DNA of 5,107 nt from a bacterium (lineage in GTDB: Bacteria; Bacteroidota; Bacteroidia; B-17B0; Aurantibacillaceae). Positions within the stretch are counted from its first letter, which is position 1, and the number at the start of each line of letters is the position of its first letter. Shown here in pieces: positions 1 to 5,107 of the stretch. The DNA lies in assembly GCA_027364695.1 (NCBI GenBank), contig DAHXOV010000118.1:1-5107 (forward strand). The letters are read 5' to 3'. The position numbers were made by a program, and so were the translations under genes. A model generated the notes under the pieces. The model made no database searches. It saw only the letters and a program-made list of their open reading frames with translations, and was not told the origin of the DNA.

Positions 1-677
1 ATATTACCAAAGAAAAAATATTGTTTGAAAAATATAAAACTTATCTTGCTGCAGAAAACCTCAGCAATGCAAAAGAAATAGCCAATCAACTCTATAACAT
101 AAAATACAAAGACCCTTTTATTTATGGAGGTATAGCACACCTTGCTACCGCCAAAGGTGATACTTCTACTGCGCTGGATTTTTTACATAAAGGACAAACT
201 ATTTTTGAGGATAACATTGACTTACTTAATCTAGAAATAGACATTTTGAGCCGTCAGAAAAAATTAAATGAACTGAAACAAAAGTTAGAAACGGCTGTGG
301 AAGCCAGCCCTGACAATGAAGCCTACCATGCTGTTTTAGGTAATATCTACGATAAATTAGGCGAAAAGGAAAAAGCAGAGAAAGAATATTTGAAAGCATT
401 AGAACTCAACCCTAAAAATGAACCAGTTTTGTTTAATATTGGGGCTTACTATTTTAATACAGGAAACGAATGGAATAAAAAATTAGCTGACCTGCCACCA
501 TCCGAAACTAAAAAAGCAAAAGAATATGAAGCACTAGTCAGCGATTATTTCAAAAAAGCCATACAGTACTTTGAGGAATACTATACGCTCAAACCCGACG
601 ATAAAGCAGTAAAGCAGCGATTAAGACAATTGTATCTTCGTTTTGGCGACAAAGAAAAAGCCGATAAGTACAAATAA
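1..677 (+). CDS. TPR-repeat protein, 5' end missing
   Basis: The reading frame is open from the left edge (first full codon at base 3) to the TAA at 675-677, so this is the C-terminal 225 or so residues of a longer protein. The TTG at 21 lies inside the open frame and need not be the start. The translation is helical and rich in Lys and Glu. A canonical TPR lies at about 321-422 (AYHAVLGNIYDKLGEKEKAE, then YLKALELNPKNE). A second TPR (423-614) is split between helices by a Lys/Glu-rich insert of roughly 25 residues and ends in YTLKPDD. A C-terminal half repeat follows (RLRQLYLRFGDKEKADKY). An earlier degenerate TPR-like pair is visible from about 40 to 230. TPRs are protein-interaction scaffolds, so no enzyme activity is implied. 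Any signal peptide would lie outside the window. The next gene starts one base after the stop, which suggests co-transcription and translational coupling. Confidence 0.88.
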   Translation, partial: ITKEKILFEKYKTYLAAENLSNAKEIANQLYNIKYKDPFIYGGIAHLATAKGDTSTALDFLHKGQTIFEDNIDLLNLEIDILSRQKKLNELKQKLETAVEASPDNEAYHAVLGNIYDKLGEKEKAEKEYLKALELNPKNEPVLFNIGAYYFNTGNEWNKKLADLPPSETKKAKEYEALVSDYFKKAIQYFEEYYTLKPDDKAVKQRLRQLYLRFGDKEKADKYK

Positions 678-678
678 C

Positions 679-1047
679 ATGGATTTAAACACCATTTTTA
701 TTTTATTGATAATAGGGGCTTTGGCAGGCACAGTGAGTTCCTTTCTTGGAATAGGGGGTGGGCTTGTGATTATACCAATGCTCATAATGCTACTCAACTA
801 TTCTCAAAAAACAGCGCAAGGAACTTCATTGGCATTGATGTTGCCGCCCATTGGCATCCTCGCAGTTATTAATTATTACAAAGCGGGCAATGTAAATATA
901 TCGCATGCTATGGTAATAGCTATTGGTTTTTTAATAGCGAGTTATTTTGCATCTAAATTAGCCATACAAATTTCAGATAATTACCTTAGAAAGATATTTG
1001 CACTATTTTTACTACTCTATGGTGCAAAACTACTATTAGGTAAATAA
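679..1047 (+). CDS. half-length TauE/SafE family membrane protein
   Basis: This is a 122-residue, strongly hydrophobic protein with about four membrane helices. The N-terminal helix leads into GxxSSFLGIGGGLVIIPML (residues 17-35) and then QGTSLALMLPPIG (48-59), the signature of the TauE/SafE (DUF81) family of putative anion or sulfonate/sulfite exporters in the inner membrane. Full-length members have two such repeats in about 250 residues. Here there is one repeat, and the chain ends naturally (LYGAKLLLGK, then TAA) without a frameshift remnant downstream, so it probably works as a homodimer or with another half. I chose the ATG at 679 over an upstream in-frame TTG at 643, because the hydrophobic segment follows the ATG directly and the TTG would force a 35-base overlap with the TPR gene. 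The substrate cannot be read from sequence. Confidence 0.88.
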   Translation: MDLNTIFILLIIGALAGTVSSFLGIGGGLVIIPMLIMLLNYSQKTAQGTSLALMLPPIGILAVINYYKAGNVNISHAMVIAIGFLIASYFASKLAIQISDNYLRKIFALFLLLYGAKLLLGK

Positions 1048-1070
1048 AAAATCTACTTTTTATTTACTCA

Positions 1071-1078
1071 TTACTTTG
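1071..1078 (+). promoter_or_regulatory. possible Bacteroidota -7 element upstream of the peroxidase gene
   Basis: TTACTTTG matches the Bacteroidota -7 consensus TAnnTTTG except at the second base. It would give a leader of roughly 10 bases before the ATG at 1094. No clear TTTG is seen at -33, only a T-rich stretch. If the TTG at 1076 were the true start of the peroxidase, this element could not serve it. Confidence 0.3.
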
Positions 1079-1093
1079 GTAAAAAAACGAACG

Positions 1094-1651
1094 ATGAAAT
1101 ATATATCTGTTTTACTAGCGATGTCCGTTTTTGGATGTTTTTCTCAAAATCATGAGAGCACTAAAAAAACGTCTGTACATTCATTCAAAGCAAAAGATAT
1201 TGACGGAAATACGGTTGATTTTTCAACATTTAAAGGTAAAAAGTTATTGATTGTCAATACTGCTTCTGAATGTGGATTTACGCCCCAATACAAAGATTTA
1301 GAGGCATTGTATCAAAAATATAAAGATAAAAATTTTGTAATCATTGCATTTCCCTGTAACGACTTTGGTGGGCAAGAGCCAGGAGATGATAAACAAATTA
1401 AAAATTTCTGTCAAAAAAATTATGGTGTAAGTTTTTTAATGATGGAAAAAATTAAAATCGAAGGTGACAGTATGCACCCCATCTATCAATGGCTTACACA
1501 AAAGGAAAAAAATGGTGTAAGCAATTCCAATGTCATGTGGAACTTCCAAAAATACTTGATTGATGAAAATGGTTATTTAGTAGATTATTATAATTCTAAA
1601 GAGAATCCATTATCCGATAAAATAACTCACTGGATTGAAAATAAAAAATAA
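1094..1651 (+). CDS. glutathione peroxidase family protein (thioredoxin-type), probable lipoprotein
   Basis: This 185-residue protein belongs to the GPx/BtuE family, which reduces hydrogen peroxide and lipid hydroperoxides. Family landmarks are NTASECGFTPQY (55-66) with peroxidatic Cys60, FPCNDFGGQEPG (86-97) with Gln94, and MWNF (148-151) with Trp149 and Asn150, which complete the catalytic tetrad. Cys106 lies 46 residues after Cys60, the spacing of the peroxidatic and resolving cysteines in thioredoxin-dependent GPx such as yeast Gpx3 (C36/C82); thioredoxin is therefore a likelier reductant than glutathione. The N-terminus has a hydrophobic stretch ending VFG-C15, a weak lipobox, suggesting export and lipid anchoring. 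The start is uncertain: ATG at 1094 is preferred, but an in-frame TTG at 1076 would add VKKRT, a more basic signal-peptide n-region. The bshB1 start follows five bases after the stop, so the two are probably one transcript. Confidence 0.93.
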   Translation: MKYISVLLAMSVFGCFSQNHESTKKTSVHSFKAKDIDGNTVDFSTFKGKKLLIVNTASECGFTPQYKDLEALYQKYKDKNFVIIAFPCNDFGGQEPGDDKQIKNFCQKNYGVSFLMMEKIKIEGDSMHPIYQWLTQKEKNGVSNSNVMWNFQKYLIDENGYLVDYYNSKENPLSDKITHWIENKK

Positions 1652-1656
1652 TCAGC

Positions 1657-2373
1657 ATGAAATTAGATATTTTGGCATTTGGGGCACATCCTGATGATGT
1701 AGAAATATCCTGCACTGGCACTATCATCAAACACATAGAAGCGGCTTATAAAGTTGGTATCATTGACCTAACGGGTGGCGAATTGGGCACTAGAGGAAGT
1801 AAAGAACTACGTTTAAAAGAAGCAGAAAAGGCAGCAAAAAAAATGGGAATAAGTGTAAGAGAAAACTTGAACATGCGGGATGGTTTTTTCAAAAATGATG
1901 AAGCACATCAGTTGAAAATTATACAAAAAATAAGGCAATATCAACCTGACATTATTCTTACTAATACCCCATTTGACAGGCACAACGATCATGGAAGAGC
2001 CGCTCAATTAGTAAAAGAAGCGGCATTCCTCAGTGGATTGATAAAAATAGAAACTACTTTCAATGATCAGAAACAAAAACCATGGTGCCCCAAAGCCGTG
2101 TATCATTATATACAAGATTATTATTTAGATCCTAGTTTTGTAGTAGATATCAGCCCTTATTTTCAAAAAAAAATAGAAGTATTAAAGTGCTACGGCTCTC
2201 AATTTTACAATCCTAATAGTACAGAGCCCGAAACCTCTATCAGTAAAAAGGATTTTTTTAATATCATTGAAAGCAAAGCCCGTTTGCTGGGAAGATATAT
2301 ATCGGTAGAATATGCTGAAGGCTTTATTGCCAATCGTTTGATAGGTATAAATGATATCGTTGAGTTATTATAA
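1657..2373 (+). CDS. bshB1: bacillithiol biosynthesis deacetylase BshB1
   Basis: This 238-residue protein has full family length and belongs to the LmbE/PIG-L zinc deacetylases. BshB1 removes the acetyl group from GlcNAc-malate to give GlcN-malate, the second step of bacillithiol synthesis (BshA, BshB, BshC), in the cytoplasm. Seen in the sequence: AHPDD at 10-14 (His11 and Asp14 as zinc ligands, Asp13 as catalytic base), GGELGTRGS (40-48), which is characteristic of the BshB1 branch, NMRDGFF (72-78), and PFDRHNDHGRA (105-115), with His112 as the third zinc ligand and His109 as the likely catalytic histidine. The C-terminal half keeps the family pattern VYHYIQDYY, then CYGSQFY, LLGRYISVEYAEGF. 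It follows the peroxidase gene after five bases. bshA and bshC are not in the window. The gene converges on the next one with three bases between the stops. Confidence 0.96.
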   Translation: MKLDILAFGAHPDDVEISCTGTIIKHIEAAYKVGIIDLTGGELGTRGSKELRLKEAEKAAKKMGISVRENLNMRDGFFKNDEAHQLKIIQKIRQYQPDIILTNTPFDRHNDHGRAAQLVKEAAFLSGLIKIETTFNDQKQKPWCPKAVYHYIQDYYLDPSFVVDISPYFQKKIEVLKCYGSQFYNPNSTEPETSISKKDFFNIIESKARLLGRYISVEYAEGFIANRLIGINDIVELL

Positions 2374-2376
2374 ATT

Positions 2377-2643
2377 TTAAATGAGGAATGTAATGAGTAT
2401 AATGAAGATATTGACTAATAGGGAAGTGAGTAATCCTCTGACTATCCATTTGGCAGGTGCTTGAACGATGCCTAATATTAAATTAGCCATTGTAAAAATA
2501 AGTCCAAACGCCATTAAGAAAATACTGTTTTTTTCTAAAGCAAACATCGCCATGATCCCACCTATTACACTGCCTATTAAAATAGACATGCTAATCATTC
2601 CATAATAAGCGTTTTGAGCCAGTTCATCTAACTTTTGCAGCAT
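2377..2643 (-). CDS. small three-helix membrane protein of unknown function
   Basis: This is an 88-residue ORF with an ATG at 2641-2643 and a TAA at 2377-2379. A short amphipathic N-terminus (MLQKLDELAQNAYYG) is followed by three predicted membrane helices at about 14-34 (Gly-rich, ILIGSVIGGIMAMF), 40-60 and 69-88, joined by a short charged turn (LEKNS) and by QAPAKWIVRG. The chain ends within the last helix. I do not recognise a family. The gene is credible because it fills the space between bshB1 and rlmB on the - strand with almost no overlap, has a clean hydrophobic pattern and no competing ORF. It lies 100 bases downstream of rlmB, so read-through is possible, but promoter-like features in that gap suggest it may be transcribed on its own. 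Confidence 0.72.
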   Translation of the reverse strand: MLQKLDELAQNAYYGMISMSILIGSVIGGIMAMFALEKNSIFLMAFGLIFTMANLILGIVQAPAKWIVRGLLTSLLVNIFIILITFLI

Positions 2644-2659
2644 ATTGTATATTTTACTA

Positions 2660-2667
2660 CAAAATTC
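2660..2667 (-). promoter_or_regulatory. possible -7 element for the small membrane protein gene
   Basis: On the - strand the octamer reads GAATTTTG, which differs from TAnnTTTG only in the first base. It would place transcription start about 10 bases before the ATG of the 88-residue membrane protein, a leader length like that of the other candidate promoters here. No TTTG is seen at -33. Confidence 0.25.
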
Positions 2668-2690
2668 AGGGTATTTTCTGTCTTAAAAAA

Positions 2691-2702
2691 TGATTTAAAT
2701 CA
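2691..2702. repeat. 12-base perfect palindrome TGATTTAAATCA
   Basis: TGATTTAAATCA is its own reverse complement and has the form TGAT-N4-ATCA, the core of the CRP/FNR-family site TTGAT-N4-ATCAA, with the outermost bases not matching (A and G instead of T and A). On the - strand it is followed by six T, so it could instead be a weak terminator for rlmB. Its A/T-only centre makes a stable RNA hairpin unlikely. A second inverted pair, TTTCTG (2675-2680) and CAGAAA (2701-2706), overlaps it. Confidence 0.35.
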
Positions 2703-2743
2703 GAAATTGATATGATGTGTAAAAGATAGTTCAAACCAATGTA

Positions 2744-3508
2744 TCACACTATTTTAGCACGTAAATTTTGTCTCTGTATTTCATATAATACAATACCTGC
2801 AGAAACAGATACATTTAAAGAATCAAAACTTTTTTTCATAGGAATTTTTGCTTCTGTATTACAATATTTCAAATACTCTTTCAGTATGCCGTTGTGCTCC
2901 GAACCTAATATAATAACAGAGGGTATGGTAAAATCTACTTCGTCAATCAATCGGCTTGTTTTTTCATGGCAGGCAATGATTTGAAATCCTTTTTCTGAGA
3001 GCATTTGAATCGCCTCTGTTACATTCTGTTCTTTGCATACAGGTATTTTTAATAAAGCCCCGGCCGATGTTTTAATAGCATCGGCATTGATAGAAGCGGC
3101 TCCTTTGTGTGGTACTAAAATAGCATCAACACCCATAGCATAAGCACTGCGAGCTATTGATCCAAAATTTCTCACATCGGTAATTCTATCTAAAAACAAT
3201 ATCAGGCGAACAGGCGCAGAAACAGACTCAAATAATTCAAACAGAGAAGCGTATTTAATACTCAATATACAAGCAGCTATTCCCTGATGATTTTTTCCTT
3301 TGGCGAGTTTTTCAATTTTTACATCAGGTACATATTGAACTGAAATTTTATTTTTTCTTGCTATGCTTAAAAGTCGTTCAAAAGAACGGTGTTTTTTGGT
3401 ATCTACATAAATTTTTTCAATGCTGTTTATTTTGGATATATCATTTAATGCTTCTTCAATAGCTCTGATGCCGTAAATAATATTCTCATTTTGAACTTGT
3501 TTTTTCAT
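2744..3508 (-). CDS. rlmB: 23S rRNA (guanosine-2251-2'-O)-methyltransferase RlmB
   Basis: This 254-residue SpoU/TrmH (SPOUT) family protein is close to the usual RlmB length of about 245. It methylates the 2'-oxygen of G2251 in the peptidyl-transferase P-loop of 23S rRNA using S-adenosylmethionine. The N-terminal L30e-like substrate-binding domain begins IIYGIRAIEEAL (10-21) and ends in KNHQGIAA (72-79), a segment typical of RlmB. The catalytic knot carries motif 1, LDRITDVRNFGSIARSA (106-122, with Asn114 and Arg120), motif 2, IILGSEHNGI (199-208, with Glu204), and motif 3, IPMKKSFDSLNVSVSAGI (222-239, with Asn232), which form the trefoil-knot cofactor pocket. The ATG at 3506-3508 is the natural start, as the family-typical sequence begins within 10 residues. 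The closest alternative is another SpoU-family methyltransferase, but the HQG segment and length favour RlmB. No clear promoter could be assigned in the 120 bases upstream. Confidence 0.93.
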   Translation of the reverse strand: MKKQVQNENIIYGIRAIEEALNDISKINSIEKIYVDTKKHRSFERLLSIARKNKISVQYVPDVKIEKLAKGKNHQGIAACILSIKYASLFELFESVSAPVRLILFLDRITDVRNFGSIARSAYAMGVDAILVPHKGAASINADAIKTSAGALLKIPVCKEQNVTEAIQMLSEKGFQIIACHEKTSRLIDEVDFTIPSVIILGSEHNGILKEYLKYCNTEAKIPMKKSFDSLNVSVSAGIVLYEIQRQNLRAKIV

Positions 3509-3628
3509 TACGATAATTTATTCAATGAAACTTTATTTGATTAAAAAATTTTTCTTTTATATTCATATCATCTTTATTTTGACAAACCCAATGATGTTAA
3601 AAAGCGTTTTTGTCGGAGCGATATAAGT

Positions 3629-4081
3629 TTAGTCATCAACAGGGTCAGGGGCATATTTAGGTTTGGGTTTCTTGGGCTTCAATTTAGATGGAAACAAGAT
3701 ATTGACCAATTCATTGTGAATGGTTATCATCGTCTCACTTATTCCATTGATGACTTTTCTGCCTTTATTAGAATTATTTTTCCATGTTTTTTTAAACTCT
3801 TCATAACTTCCATCTTCTAGTAAGATATAAAACTTGTTTATCACTCCATCTATCATTTCTGCTTTACCACTATAACAAACGGCATTGCCTTTGTACCTCA
3901 CTGTTACAATTACATCGGTATAAACACCATCTTTTACATCTTCTGCGCCTCTTTCTTCAAATTTTGCTGCCCATTTGTTGTAACAGTTCAGTTCTTCTTT
4001 TTGTTTTTTTTCTACTTGTTCCTGAGAAAAAATATAAAAACAATTTACCATGATCAGCCATAACAATACATATTTTTGCAT
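3629..4081 (-). CDS. exported protein of unknown function with Lys/Pro-rich tail
   Basis: This is a 150-residue ORF with an ATG at 4079-4081 and a TAA at 3629-3631. Residues 1-20 (MQKYVLLWLIMVNCFYIFSQ) look like a signal peptide cleaved near Ser19/Gln20, a common pattern in Bacteroidota, so the mature protein should be periplasmic or outer-membrane associated. The mature part has a charged helix (21-45), then a probable beta-rich core (GVYTDVIVTVRYKGNAVCYS, then KFYILLEDGSYEEF), a helical segment (115-130), and a basic, proline-rich tail (KLKPKKPKPKYAPDPVDD, 133-150). Two cysteines remain after cleavage (Cys33 and Cys69) and could form a disulfide. I recognise no family. A single exported gene with its own promoter-like element, it is flanked by rlmB on the same strand and rpmE2 divergently, neither of which suggests a role. 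Confidence 0.75.
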   Translation of the reverse strand: MQKYVLLWLIMVNCFYIFSQEQVEKKQKEELNCYNKWAAKFEERGAEDVKDGVYTDVIVTVRYKGNAVCYSGKAEMIDGVINKFYILLEDGSYEEFKKTWKNNSNKGRKVINGISETMITIHNELVNILFPSKLKPKKPKPKYAPDPVDD

Positions 4082-4110
4082 ACCTAAAATTTTCTCCCAA
4101 AAGTAGGTAT
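4080..4110. repeat. inverted repeat ATACCTA-N17-TAGGTAT at the start of the exported-protein gene
   Basis: Seven-base arms at 4080-4086 and 4104-4110 are perfect reverse complements, about 24 bases apart centre to centre. One arm touches the start codon of the 150-residue exported protein and the other overlaps its candidate -7 element. A further inverted pair with the same AGGT core, AGGT-GTA-ACCT, lies at 4132-4142. The arrangement could be an operator at DNA level; because the right arm would lie upstream of the transcript, an mRNA hairpin is less likely. Confidence 0.35.
4098..4105 (-). promoter_or_regulatory. candidate -7 promoter element for the exported-protein gene
   Basis: On the - strand the octamer reads TACTTTTG, an exact match to the Bacteroidota -7 consensus TAnnTTTG. 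It would give a short leader of about 11 bases before the ATG at 4081. The -33 region has only T-rich sequence and no clear TTTG. Confidence 0.5.
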
Positions 4111-4150
4111 AATTTTTTTGAATATAAAAACAGGTGTAACCTTAAATAAG

Positions 4151-4183
4151 TTTGTTTTTAATGCAAATTTTTTATTATACTTG
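4151..4183 (+). promoter_or_regulatory. Bacteroidota-type promoter of rpmE2
   Basis: TTTG at 4151-4154 and TATACTTG at 4176-4183 match the -33 and -7 boxes (TTTG; TAnnTTTG with one mismatch), separated by 21 bases. Transcription would start near 4189, leaving a leader of about 14 A-rich bases. That leader is too short for an L31-binding autoregulatory structure. Confidence 0.6.
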
Positions 4184-4202
4184 CAGCCCTAAAAATTAAA
4201 AT

Positions 4203-4460
4203 ATGAAAAAAAATATTCATCCAACCAACTATCGCTTGTGTGTATTCAAGGATATGGGAAATGGTTATGCATTCTTAACCAAAAGTTGCGCAGAAACAAA
4301 AGACACGGTTGTTTGGGAAGACGGAAAAGAATATCCATTAGTAAAACTGGATATTTCTATGGCATCACACCCTTATTATACAGGAAAGCAAGTATTAGTG
4401 GATACAGCAGGCCGTGTAGATAAATTCAGACAAAGATACCAAAAGAAAGCAAAAAAGTAA
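4203..4460 (+). CDS. rpmE2: 50S ribosomal protein L31 type B
   Basis: This 85-residue protein has the standard length of type B L31, a component of the large ribosomal subunit at the inter-subunit bridge with the 30S head. It begins [18 protein letters not shown], continues with FLTKSC (24-29), and has the family segments HPYYTGKQ (56-63) and [14 protein letters not shown] (66-79), followed by a basic tail (QKKAKK). The only cysteines are Cys13 and Cys29, with no CxxC pair, so it is the zinc-free (C-minus) form. In bacteria with two L31 forms this version is often induced by zinc shortage through Zur. Many Bacteroidota appear to use it as the main form, and I see no recognisable Zur box here. 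The strong local promoter and the terminator just downstream indicate a single-gene transcript, divergent from the exported-protein gene. Confidence 0.97.
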   Translation: MKKNIHPTNYRLCVFKDMGNGYAFLTKSCAETKDTVVWEDGKEYPLVKLDISMASHPYYTGKQVLVDTAGRVDKFRQRYQKKAKK

Positions 4461-4494
4461 TTTCTTTTTTCACCATCTGAATAACAAGACCATT

Positions 4495-4520
4495 CTTTCT
4501 TATGATAAGAAGGTTTTTTT
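4495..4520 (+). terminator. rho-independent terminator of rpmE2
   Basis: Bases 4495-4502 pair with 4506-4513 to form an eight-base-pair stem (one G-U wobble) closed by a three-base loop, TGA, directly followed by seven T (4514-4520). It lies 35 bases after the rpmE2 stop and before the copper ATPase promoter, so it separates the two transcription units. Confidence 0.8.
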
Positions 4521-4548
4521 ATTTTAAACCGATGCCCTTAATTTTCTA

Positions 4549-4556
4549 TAACTTTG
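4549..4556 (+). promoter_or_regulatory. candidate -7 promoter element of the copper ATPase gene
   Basis: TAACTTTG is an exact match to TAnnTTTG, 19 bases before the ATG at 4576. The -33 region falls in the T-rich tail of the preceding terminator and has no clear TTTG. No palindromic CueR- or CsoR-like operator is evident in the short gap. Confidence 0.5.
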
Positions 4557-4575
4557 CAAAAATAAATTCTATTTT

Positions 4576-5107
4576 ATGTCTGATGAAAAAAGCACTTTGA
4601 AAATAACAGGCATGACTTGTACAGGATGTGCAAATACTATAAAAACCGCTTTGATTAAAGATGGAGCCGAAGATGTTTTTGTTGATTTTTCTTTAGGGGA
4701 AGCCAGTTTTATAAAACCCAAAGACGCCCCGTTAGAAAAATATATTAAAACCATTGAAAAAAGTGGTTATCATGTAAAAAGTGAAGATGGAGATATTATT
4801 CATCGTCATCAAAGAAAAGTAAAGTATCTATTTATTATTAATGTTATTTTGACCTTACCTCTGCTATTCAGCATGCTCGTTGATATTAAATTTCTGCATC
4901 GTTTTGATGTGCAGTTAATTTTAGCCACTCCTGTTATTATTTTGGGTGTCTATCATTTTGGGAGAGGCGCCGTACAATCTATTGTACATAAAAATCCCAA
5001 TATGGATGTGCTTATTCTCACAGGCGCTATAGCGGCTTATACTTATAGTATTTTTGGTTGGTGGATCAATCAGTCTCATCAGTATTTGTTTTTTGAAACC
5101 GCTGCAG
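4576..5107 (+). CDS. copA: copper-type P1B ATPase, N-terminal part only
   Basis: The frame opens at the ATG at 4576 and runs off the right edge after 177 codons; complete enzymes have about 700-800 residues. An N-terminal heavy-metal-associated (HMA) domain spans roughly residues 6-70 with the metal-binding motif GMTCTGCA (12-19, Cys15 and Cys18) and the late KSGYHV element. A short basic linker (HRHQRKVKY) leads to the first membrane helices at about 84-103 and 112-128. Next comes FGRGAVQSIVHKNPNMDVLI (128-147), a segment typical of the copper-transporting subgroup, then a third helix and the FFETAA that begins the next one. The enzyme would pump Cu(I) out of the cytoplasm at the expense of ATP. 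The CPC, DKTGT and nucleotide-binding motifs lie beyond the window, so metal specificity rests on the N-terminal motifs only. There is a single HMA domain and no His-rich extension. Confidence 0.9.
   Translation, partial: MSDEKSTLKITGMTCTGCANTIKTALIKDGAEDVFVDFSLGEASFIKPKDAPLEKYIKTIEKSGYHVKSEDGDIIHRHQRKVKYLFIINVILTLPLLFSMLVDIKFLHRFDVQLILATPVIILGVYHFGRGAVQSIVHKNPNMDVLILTGAIAAYTYSIFGWWINQSHQYLFFETAA

Noticed and set aside
1813..2007. 64-codon ORF on the - strand inside bshB1
   Set aside because: It is antisense to strongly conserved BshB1 motifs, Phe/Cys-rich, with no independent signals; a shadow frame.
2739..2984. 81-codon ORF on the + strand over the 3' end of rlmB
   Set aside because: It is the complement of conserved SpoU motifs 2 and 3 of rlmB; its composition is not protein-like.
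3599..3611. AAAAA-GCG-TTTTT inverted repeat after the exported-protein gene, as a possible bidirectional terminator
   Set aside because: The stem is five A-T pairs with a three-base loop, too weak to call, and such runs are common in AT-rich DNA.
3509..3628. Promoter for rlmB
   Set aside because: A TTTG occurs on the - strand (3583-3586), but no TAnnTTTG lies at suitable spacing, so no promoter is called.
4238..4423. 61-codon ORF in another frame of rpmE2
   Set aside because: It lies wholly within the unambiguous L31 gene.
4484..4576. Metal-responsive operator (CueR/CsoR/Zur-like) before the copper ATPase gene
   Set aside because: No long palindrome is present other than the terminator stem.
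4569..4754. 61-codon ORF on the - strand at the start of the copper ATPase gene
   Set aside because: It is antisense to the HMA domain coding sequence, with no start signals of its own.

Overview
The window looks like chromosomal DNA of a low-GC member of the Bacteroidota, probably near Chitinophagales; this is inferred, since no rRNA or lineage-specific marker is present. Three things support it: promoter-like elements of the Bacteroidota type (-7 box TAnnTTTG, sometimes with an upstream TTTG) ahead of several genes, weak or absent Shine-Dalgarno sequences, and the gene set (bacillithiol enzyme BshB1, type B ribosomal protein L31, half-length TauE/SafE protein). It reads as ordinary housekeeping and stress-response DNA: no mobile element, CRISPR array, tRNA or rRNA is visible.

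Left region (1-2373, all + strand): the 3' part of a tetratricopeptide-repeat (TPR) protein gene, cut by the window edge; one base later a 122-residue single-repeat TauE/SafE membrane protein; then, after a short gap, a two-gene unit of a probable lipoprotein glutathione-peroxidase-family enzyme and bshB1, the deacetylase of bacillithiol synthesis. The last two share a redox/thiol theme.

Middle region (2377-4081, all - strand): a small three-helix membrane protein converging on bshB1 with a 3-base gap, rlmB (23S rRNA G2251 2'-O-methyltransferase), and an exported orphan protein with a Lys/Pro-rich tail. A TGAT-N4-ATCA palindrome lies between rlmB and the small membrane protein gene.

Right region (4203-5107, + strand): rpmE2 (zinc-free L31), divergent from the orphan gene across a 121-base intergenic region with promoters for both directions and several inverted AGGT-type half-sites; a good rho-independent terminator; and the start of a copper-type P1B ATPase gene with its own promoter, cut by the window edge after 177 codons.

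No convincing new system was found. The points most worth a second look are the peroxidase-bacillithiol pairing, the half-length TauE/SafE protein, the inverted repeats in the divergent intergenic region, and the palindrome upstream of the small membrane protein gene.
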